Source: JAUVKT01 sp942491535
Lineage (GTDB): Bacteria > Bacteroidota > Bacteroidia > Bacteroidales > VadinHA17
Direction: 5' to 3'
Assembly (NCBI GenBank): GCA_942491535.1
Contig: CALOBV010000026.1
Location: 1 to 64,000, forward strand
DNA length: 64,000 nucleotides
The position numbers and the translations under genes were made by a program. Below are positions 58,405 through 64,000 of the stretch, one piece after another. The notes beneath the pieces were generated by a model, which did not search any database, had not been told where the DNA came from, and worked only from the letters and a program-made list of their open reading frames with translations. The number at the start of each line of letters is the position of its first letter. The stretch's first letter is position 1.

Positions 58405-58998
58405 CTATTTAGAGAAGATCTTCTCCAAAACCGGGGAGATATCATTGTTCAGTTCAAAGGATATAATTGGTATGCCTTTCCCCTTGGAGATTGTAGTGAA
58501 GCGTCCATCTGAATCACCCTCGGCTTTAACCAGCAGGAAGCTGGCATTAGGACAAACAGCATCAATCGATAGTTCATCTGAGTTATCGCCCGCAGAAGCT
58601 CCGGCAGAACGCCTGGCCATGCCTTCAATATGAGAACCGATAATCGTTATTCCCTGCTTTTTAGCTTCAGCAATCAGGTCGGCTGTTCTTTCCAGCTCAT
58701 CATCAACAGATACTCCTGCAGCACCCATCCCCTTAAGGCTTGCTCCTGTAACTATTATCAGGGTCTTATAAGGCTTGCCCGCTTCCTTCCTTGCAATCAG
58801 GTCGTTGGCAGTAGCCATAAGATTGTAATCATAATCAAGTTTGAGGCGGGTCATAAAAATCTTAAGACGTACCGGTCCCGGGCTTTGTCCGCATGAGGTA
58901 AGAAGTACAGGCTGCTCAGCTGTCTGAGCAAAAATACCCGTTTCAAATATCAACGGGACTAACAATAATAGAACAAATAGGTTAAGTAGTTTTTTCAT
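58405..58998 (-). CDS. DUF6305-like secreted protein
   Basis: A 197-residue protein with a signal peptide (about 1-25, FAQT) and a soluble alpha/beta domain: PVLLTSCGQSPGPVRLKIF near 30-48, KTLIIVTGASLKGMGAAGVS near 77-96, GITIIGSHIEGMARR near 114-129 and ASFLLVKAEGDSDGRF near 152-167. The pattern resembles DUF6305, a family I recall as periplasmic and unstudied. It heads the operon, eight bases before the DctM-like permease. A substrate-binding or sensing role for the permease is the natural guess, but the fold is not that of DctP or TAXI proteins. Assignment to the family is by memory of motifs. Confidence 0.6.
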   Translation of the reverse strand: MKKLLNLFVLLLLVPLIFETGIFAQTAEQPVLLTSCGQSPGPVRLKIFMTRLKLDYDYNLMATANDLIARKEAGKPYKTLIIVTGASLKGMGAAGVSVDDELERTADLIAEAKKQGITIIGSHIEGMARRSAGASAGDNSDELSIDAVCPNASFLLVKAEGDSDGRFTTISKGKGIPIISFELNNDISPVLEKIFSK

Positions 58999-59119
58999 TT
59001 AATCACTATTTAGGTTTTTCAATTATTCATGGTATATGCTGATAGGCATTTAATATATTATTATGCGTCTCTCAAAGTTATTATTTTTTTTATTTATAGA
59101 TGACTCATGAATATGTTTA

Positions 59120-59325
59120 GTGACATGTGGGGTTCGGGTTGAGGGTGGATGGGTTGAAGGTGGATGAGTTTGTATGTATGAATTTTAAATCATAAATTTG
59201 ATAGTGTAACCAACCCAAGCCAATTGAGAAACTGGAATCTCGAATATAAGATTAAGGTAAATCGTACCGGGCTCTGTAGGTAGAGGTAGAAGCTTTAGAG
59301 GCTTTAGAGGCTGTAGAGGCCTTTT
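59120..59325. repeat. GGGTTGA/GGATGGGTTGAAGGTGG and GGCTTTAGA repeat tracts
   Basis: Two imperfect tracts (about 59125-59170 and 59275-59325, GGCTTTAGAGGCTTTAGAGGC) in the 366-base gap between divergent DUF6305 and ammonia-lyase genes. They are purine-rich on the plus strand. The rest of the gap is AT-rich with nothing else recognised. Confidence 0.75.
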
Positions 59326-59364
59326 CAAAAATCTTATAAATAAATCATAGAAATATATTTTATC

Positions 59365-60897
59365 ATGAATAAGCTTATAATTACAGGTAATGACCTGAAA
59401 ATTGAAGATGTTGTTAATGTGGCTCGCAATGGCCAGAAGGTAGAACTTCATCCTGATGCAGAAGAAAGAATTAACATTTGTCGCGCCATGCTTGAGAAAA
59501 AGATAGTGGCAAAGGAAATAATGTATGGTGTAAATACAGGTATAGGTGAATTTTCAGAAGTAGTGTTAAACGATGACCAGGTAAAAGATTTCCAGAAGTA
59601 CCTGGTATATAACCATGCAGCAGGGATTGGTGATCCTGCACCTATTGAATATGTACGTGGAGCCATGCTCGGAAGGATTAATGTTCATGCCCATGGCAAC
59701 TCGGGTAACAGGCTGATAATTACCCGGACCCTGGTAGATATGTTGAATAAGGGAGTTACACCATTTGTATGTCAGAAAGGATCGGTTGGTGCCTCTGGCG
59801 ATCTGGCACCCATGTCGCAGATTGCACTTCTATTGATGGGAGAAGGGAAGGCATATTACAAGGGTGAGTTGCTGGAAGGTAAAGAAGCACTCAAAAGGGC
59901 TGGTATTGAGGTGCCGGGCTTACAGGCAAGAGACGGACTGGCAACTATTAACGGATCGAATGTTCTAACAGCCATGAGTGCTATCTGGCTGGTAGATGCT
60001 AATAACTGGATGAAGCAGGCTGAGATTGCAGCATCTATGTCGCTCGAAGCACTTAAGGCCAATATGAAGCCCTATAATCCGCTTCTACACGAAGTAAGGG
60101 GTTTTAAGGGAGCAATAAGGTCAGCAAATGCAATAAATAAATGTGTTGCCGGAGGAGATCTTAAGGAAGGCCGGGTTAAGTGTAAGGTCCAGGATGCATA
60201 TTCTATGCGCTCTACACCACAGGTAATAGGATCGGCTCATGATGCACTAGCTTATGCACGCTCACAGGTAGAAATTGAGCTGAACGGTGTAGGAGATAAC
60301 CCGATCTTCTTCCCCGATAAGAACTTACAGCTTACCGGGGCAAATTTCCAGGGCTCGCCTGTAGCTGTACCAATGGAAATGGCTGGAGCATGTATTACAA
60401 TGGTATGTGTAATGTCAGAAAGAAGGATGAACAGGCTTAATAACCCTGCCCTGAGCGTTGGTCTTCCAGCCTTCCTTACAAAGGGAGCAGGTATGTTCTC
60501 AGGTCTGATGCTAAGTCAGTACACAGCCGATATGATGATAGTTGAGCAGAGGATTTTATCTGCTCCTGCATCAATCCAATCAATACCGGCTGCCGCCGAC
60601 CAGGAGGACTTCGTATCTATGGGTATGAATACTGCAATTAAAAATTTCCAGATACTGGACAATGCTTATGGGATACTTGGAATTGAGTTTATGGCAGCTG
60701 CACAGGCCCTCGATTTCAGAAAAGAGGAATATGGCTTTGGTAAGGGAGTTCAGAAGGCGCATGAGGTTATCAGGAAATACGTTGACTTCCTGGAGATAGA
60801 CCGTCCGCTATACCCCGATCATACAGCCATGCAGAAACTTGTTAAGTCGTGTGAGATACTTGAAGTAGTGGAAAAGGAAATCGGAAGCCTTGAATAG
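59365..60897 (+). CDS. hutH: Aromatic amino acid ammonia-lyase, histidine ammonia-lyase type
   Basis: A 510-residue cytosolic enzyme of the HAL/PAL/TAL family. The self-forming MIO cofactor comes from Ala143-Ser144-Gly145 in GSVGASGDLAPM, the same place as in bacterial histidine ammonia-lyase. Tyr54 in MYGVNTGIG, Asn83-His84 in VYNHAAGIG and the NGVGDNPIFF segment (about 312) are conserved. The His in the selectivity position favours histidine, but the usual Ser before it is Asn here, so tyrosine or another aromatic substrate is possible. Histidine ammonia-lyase gives urocanate and ammonia. No hutU or hutI is in the window, so the gene symbol is tentative. It stands alone, divergent from the permease operon. 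Confidence 0.72.
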   Translation: MNKLIITGNDLKIEDVVNVARNGQKVELHPDAEERINICRAMLEKKIVAKEIMYGVNTGIGEFSEVVLNDDQVKDFQKYLVYNHAAGIGDPAPIEYVRGAMLGRINVHAHGNSGNRLIITRTLVDMLNKGVTPFVCQKGSVGASGDLAPMSQIALLLMGEGKAYYKGELLEGKEALKRAGIEVPGLQARDGLATINGSNVLTAMSAIWLVDANNWMKQAEIAASMSLEALKANMKPYNPLLHEVRGFKGAIRSANAINKCVAGGDLKEGRVKCKVQDAYSMRSTPQVIGSAHDALAYARSQVEIELNGVGDNPIFFPDKNLQLTGANFQGSPVAVPMEMAGACITMVCVMSERRMNRLNNPALSVGLPAFLTKGAGMFSGLMLSQYTADMMIVEQRILSAPASIQSIPAAADQEDFVSMGMNTAIKNFQILDNAYGILGIEFMAAAQALDFRKEEYGFGKGVQKAHEVIRKYVDFLEIDRPLYPDHTAMQKLVKSCEILEVVEKEIGSLE

Positions 60898-60945
60898 GCT
60901 AAGGGCTAAGGGCTGAAGGAGCGAAGAGCGAAGAGCGAAGAGCGA
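60898..60945. repeat. GGCTAAG / GCGAAGA repeat tract after hutH
   Basis: Two GGGCTAA units and then three GAAGAGC units begin at the stop codon of the ammonia-lyase, purine-rich on the coding strand. Confidence 0.85.
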
Positions 60946-60956
60946 AAGAGTTCAAA

Positions 60957-61004
60957 ATAAAAAAGGAGATCGATAGCTGATAATCAGTTTACGACCTCCT
61001 TTTT
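60957..61004. terminator. Bidirectional terminator between convergent genes
   Basis: AAAAAAGGAGATCG and CGACCTCCTTTTT form a stem around an inner TAGCTGATAATCAG-containing loop, with A runs on one side and T runs on the other. It suits both the ammonia-lyase and the convergent FtsX permease. Confidence 0.8.
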
Positions 61005-61021
61005 CCGGTTTCCGGTTTCCG

Positions 61022-63451
61022 TTACTCTGCTCTAAATGTATCAACCGGGTTTGATGTAGCTGCTTTGTATGATTGGTAAATGATTGCAATCATAGCTACG
61101 GCATAGGTCATTAACACGGCAATGCCAAATATCCACCAGCTAAGTTCAGTCCTGTATGCAAAACTACCCAACCATTTTCTCATAAATATTATTGTAACAG
61201 GAACCGAAGCGACAAAAGATATGGCTACCAGCCTTGTAAAATCTATTGAGAGAAGCCAGATTATCTGACCTATTCCGGATCCATTCACCTTTCTAAGACC
61301 AATTTCTTTTTTTCGCTGCTCTGAAGAGAAAACTGATAAGCCTATCAGGCCAAGGCTACTTACAAAGAAAGCAAACAATGTAAATATGCTAAGTATTTTC
61401 CCAAGCTGTCTCTCTGCCTCATATTGCTGATCCAGTCTCTGATCAACAAAAGTATAGGAGAATGGCTGCCCCGGAGCGAACTCTTTCCACACCTTCTCAA
61501 GGTCTTCGAGTAAACCGGTGATATCAACATTGGGATTAAGTCTGAGTGATGTGCGGCCTGATGACCTGCCAAGGAAGAATATTTGAGATTCAATAGGCAG
61601 GTGTAAAGACTCAAAATGAAAATCTTCTACTACTCCTATTACTTTATATTCGATTAATTCCATCTGCTCAGCAGGATTGTAATTGGCAGGTACACCAAAA
61701 AGTTTTCCCAGGGGCTCATCCCATCCTAGCTTTTTAGCCGCAGTTTCATTTATTAATAATGACAGGGTATCGGTAGGCATATCTGCTGAAAAATTTCTTC
61801 CTGCCGCCAAATGCAAGCCATAGGTTTCAATATAATCAACATCAATAGTCCAATTCTGACAAAGAAACAGATCCTCTGATAATCTGGCGTTCGGAAATAC
61901 AGAAGAACCATTCCGATTGGATGGTATTGGCAGATAGCCTGAGACTGAAACACATTTTATTGATGGATGTCTTTCCAGTTCCTTTTTAAAAGTAGCAGTC
62001 TGACTACCTGGAATAAGGTAGGTATTGTTTACAACCAGTACCTGTTCTTTATCAAATCCAAGTTCCTTGTTTTGCATAAATCTCATCTGCTTCGATAGAA
62101 TAAGTACTGATGAAAGCAAAACCAGCGAGATAAAGAATTGAATTATTACCAGAACAGACCTGAAGTTAAACCTGGAGCTGTTTAACTCAACATCACCTTT
62201 CAGTACATGAATCGGCTTAAACGAGGAAAGGTATAATGAAGGATATGCTCCGGCAAAAATGCTTATTAATAAGATCATTCCCAGAACACCAAAAATAAAG
62301 GATGCTGAGAAGTAAGATATTGAAAGCTCCTTTGAAGTTAATTCGTTAAAAGATGGTAGAGAGACCTCAACAATGACCATTGCAAGAATAAAAGCAAGAA
62401 ACACAATTAACAAAGATTCTGCATTAAACTGATTTATAAGCTGTGATCTGGATACTCCATAGGTTTTTCTTACTCCTACCTCCTTCATCCTGGTTATTGA
62501 TCTTGCTGTGGATAAATTTGTAAAATTTATGCAGGCAATAATGATAATAAAAAGTGCAATTATTCCGAAAATTCTCACAGCATTCATATTCCCTCCTGCC
62601 TCCAGTTCATAATCGAGGTTTGATTTTAAATGAATATCAGTTAGTTTAATCAGGGAATAACTTAATGATGTTCCAGATTCCTTAATCTCCTGCCAGCTCA
62701 TCCCCAGGGCCTTAGCAGCCTCCTCTGAAATATACTTATCGATTAGCGATTCAAGCTTAGGCTCAAACTCTTCCACACTAACATTGGGACTCAGAAGCAA
62801 ATATGTAAAGAAATTATTGCTTAACCACTGACCATTATTAGCCTCATCATTTGAATGAGCGGAGACAATAAAATCAAAATGAAAATGAGAAGCGGCTGGC
62901 ATATTCTCAAATACACCGGTTACTTCAACCTCTGTCCTGTTATCAAGCAACAGTATTTTCCCAAGAGCTTCTTCATTTCCAAAGTATTTTTTGGCAGCTC
63001 TCTCGCTAATTGCAACAGTATTCCTGACTTTCAGGACCTCATCAGGGTCTCCCTCCAAGAGAGGAAAAGAAAATACTTTAAAAAAAGTAGAATCAGCATA
63101 GATAAAATCAGGCTCATTGAAGACCTTATCATCATACTCAACAATAAATCCTCCATAAGACCTGAACCTGACAGCATTCTCAACCTCAGGGTAATCCCTG
63201 ATTGCTGCTTCTGCAAGAGGCGCCGGACATGTTGAACCATAATCCTCTGTGCCATTCATTTGAAAATAGGATGTAACTCTGACTATTCTGTCGGCATTGT
63301 CTTGAAATTTATCGTATGATAGCTCATCCACTATCCATAAGACTATAATAATAAAACTGGCCATCCCTACAGCCAGTCCGGCTATATTAAGGAAGGAAAA
63401 AAGTTTGTTTCTCTTGATGACCCTGAAAAGAAGGTTGAAAAATGATTTCAT
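61022..63451 (-). CDS. FtsX/MacB-like ABC transporter permease
   Basis: An 809-residue intact protein with the double-FtsX layout: one helix near residues 20-40, a MacB-type periplasmic domain (about 45-270) and a first FtsX domain (about 290-435) with TRMKEVGVRKTYGVSRSQLI. It continues with a second helix and periplasmic region (about 440-680), and a final FtsX domain with RKKEIGLRKVNGSG and three helices, ending NPVDTFRAE. It is related to the permease at 13483-15855 but not a close copy. No ATPase is adjacent, so the partner must be encoded elsewhere. Roles in the family include lipoprotein release and export of peptides or antibiotics. Confidence 0.9.
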   Translation of the reverse strand: MKSFFNLLFRVIKRNKLFSFLNIAGLAVGMASFIIIVLWIVDELSYDKFQDNADRIVRVTSYFQMNGTEDYGSTCPAPLAEAAIRDYPEVENAVRFRSYGGFIVEYDDKVFNEPDFIYADSTFFKVFSFPLLEGDPDEVLKVRNTVAISERAAKKYFGNEEALGKILLLDNRTEVEVTGVFENMPAASHFHFDFIVSAHSNDEANNGQWLSNNFFTYLLLSPNVSVEEFEPKLESLIDKYISEEAAKALGMSWQEIKESGTSLSYSLIKLTDIHLKSNLDYELEAGGNMNAVRIFGIIALFIIIIACINFTNLSTARSITRMKEVGVRKTYGVSRSQLINQFNAESLLIVFLAFILAMVIVEVSLPSFNELTSKELSISYFSASFIFGVLGMILLISIFAGAYPSLYLSSFKPIHVLKGDVELNSSRFNFRSVLVIIQFFISLVLLSSVLILSKQMRFMQNKELGFDKEQVLVVNNTYLIPGSQTATFKKELERHPSIKCVSVSGYLPIPSNRNGSSVFPNARLSEDLFLCQNWTIDVDYIETYGLHLAAGRNFSADMPTDTLSLLINETAAKKLGWDEPLGKLFGVPANYNPAEQMELIEYKVIGVVEDFHFESLHLPIESQIFFLGRSSGRTSLRLNPNVDITGLLEDLEKVWKEFAPGQPFSYTFVDQRLDQQYEAERQLGKILSIFTLFAFFVSSLGLIGLSVFSSEQRKKEIGLRKVNGSGIGQIIWLLSIDFTRLVAISFVASVPVTIIFMRKWLGSFAYRTELSWWIFGIAVLMTYAVAMIAIIYQSYKAATSNPVDTFRAE

Positions 63452-63615
63452 GTCTGTGTGCTCTATATTTATATATGCCTTCCTCTAAAGCAAGAGACAT
63501 GCCATAATAAATAAATAACTCTACATGTGGCACTTATAGAGATAATGGTATCTAATATACCTGATAGGGTGTATGATTTTTTGACACTCCTGTGTAAAAA
63601 AAGTTTAAATGTCCT

Positions 63616-63661
63616 GGGTGTTGGGTGTTGGGTGTTGGGTGTCGGGTGTTGGGTGTTGGGT
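63616..63661. repeat. GGGTGTT heptamer tandem repeat
   Basis: Six to seven GGGTGTT units, one with GGGTGTC, in the divergent gap before the four-helix-bundle gene. The unit is the reverse complement of the CACCCAA tract at 15901. The remaining gap sequence (63452-63712) shows nothing else. Confidence 0.9.
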
Positions 63662-63712
63662 GAGATTTTTTTGTATCTTTAATATTTGTCCTGCAAATAT
63701 TAAGTATTTACT

Positions 63713-64000
63713 ATGTCTGATTTCAAGATCTTGAAATATATCAGGATGCCTATAATCTTGCTATTGAAATACATCAGTTAAGTTTTAAGCTTCCAAAATA
63801 CGAACTATATGAACAGGCCAGTCAGATTCGCAGGTCTTCAAAGAGTATTAAAGATAATATAGCAGAAGGATTTGGGAGAAGTAAGTATAAGCAGGAATAT
63901 ATAAAATTCCTAACCTACTCTATGGCCTCTTGTAATGAAACTTTGAGTCAATTGACAATGATAAAAGATCTTTACCATAGAAATAGAAACATATATGGGA
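63713..64000 (+). CDS. Four-helix-bundle protein (23S rRNA intervening-sequence type), frameshifted, cut by window edge
   Basis: ATG at 63713 begins MSDFK and then leaves frame; the next frame continues DLEIYQDAYNLAIEIHQLSF, then LPKYELYEQASQIRRSS, then the hallmark KSIKDNIAEGFGR and KQEYIKFLTYSMASCNETL. These match the four-helix-bundle (S23 / IVP) proteins common in Bacteroidota genomes, including ones encoded within 23S rRNA intervening sequences. The break is a missing A in the AA pair near 63724. The 3' end is beyond the window. No 23S rRNA is nearby, so this is a free-standing copy. Function unknown; nucleic-acid association is a possibility. Confidence 0.8.

Noticed and set aside
63713..64000. 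23S rRNA intervening sequence with its gene
   Set aside because: The four-helix-bundle protein occurs in such sequences, but the flanks (FtsX permease and a heptamer repeat) are not rRNA, so it is a free-standing copy.

Overview
The window looks like a chromosomal segment of a Bacteroidota bacterium, probably Bacteroidales or Marinilabiliales-like. The evidence is moderately AT-rich DNA, two TAnnTTTG-type -7 promoter boxes, ~800-residue double FtsX permeases, a tricorn-like S41 protease, membrane-anchored LytTR regulators and several C69 dipeptidases with signal peptides. There are no phage genes, CRISPR array, rRNA or intact insertion sequence. One tRNA, Pro(GGG), is at 4259-4334.

Layout. 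0-4 kb: a minus-strand redox run (DUF362 Tat protein, DUF6599-like protein, broken trxB) and two plus-strand secreted thioredoxin-fold proteins. 4.2-4.8 kb: tRNA-Pro with promoter and terminator, then a non-coding region of repeated hairpins. 4.8-16 kb: C69 dipeptidase, SDR, pirin, octaheme cytochrome c of the tetrathionate reductase type, CPA2 antiporter, acetamidase lipoprotein and FtsX permease. 16-26 kb: beta-lactamase-fold hydrolase with a membrane protein, LytTR regulator, radical SAM protein, acyl-ACP thioesterase, UPF0316 protein, metallo-hydrolase, racemase, AhpD-like protein and DUF2007 protein. 25.8-31.6 kb: TetR regulator and an RND efflux operon (outer membrane factor, adaptor, pump), with two near-identical operator palindromes, all heavily interrupted. 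31.8-48.7 kb: E2-type acyltransferase, second metallo-hydrolase, coiled-coil lipoprotein, MDR reductase, ABC-F ATPase, methyltransferase, Ntn hydrolase, M49-like peptidase, HdeD-like protein, tricorn protease, GNAT protein, M20 amidohydrolase and AI-2E permease. 48.8-52.2 kb: a propeller sensor joined to a SpoIIE/PP2C phosphatase. 52.3-59 kb: a tight operon of DUF6305 protein, DctM-like permease, 54-aa membrane protein, M14-like deacylase and two C69 dipeptidases. 59.4-64 kb: an aromatic amino acid ammonia-lyase, a second FtsX permease and a partial four-helix-bundle protein.

Function. The strongest theme is use of peptides and amino acids. Three C69 dipeptidases, another Ntn hydrolase, an M49-like peptidase, a tricorn protease, an M20 amidohydrolase, an M14-like enzyme, a racemase and an ammonia-lyase lie within 60 kb. 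The 52.3-59 kb operon combines periplasmic hydrolases with a carboxylate-type permease and is the best candidate for an undescribed system.

Two caveats. Many genes carry single-base indels in short homopolymers, and 0-1.2 kb and 26.1-31 kb are dense with them; where positions can be read, the protein sequence continues in another frame. This looks more like residual sequencing indels than gene decay, but the sequence alone cannot settle it. Second, many intergenic gaps hold a private tract of 6-12 bp degenerate repeats, often purine-rich on the coding strand just after a stop codon, and a separate hairpin-forming repeat recurs in four gaps.
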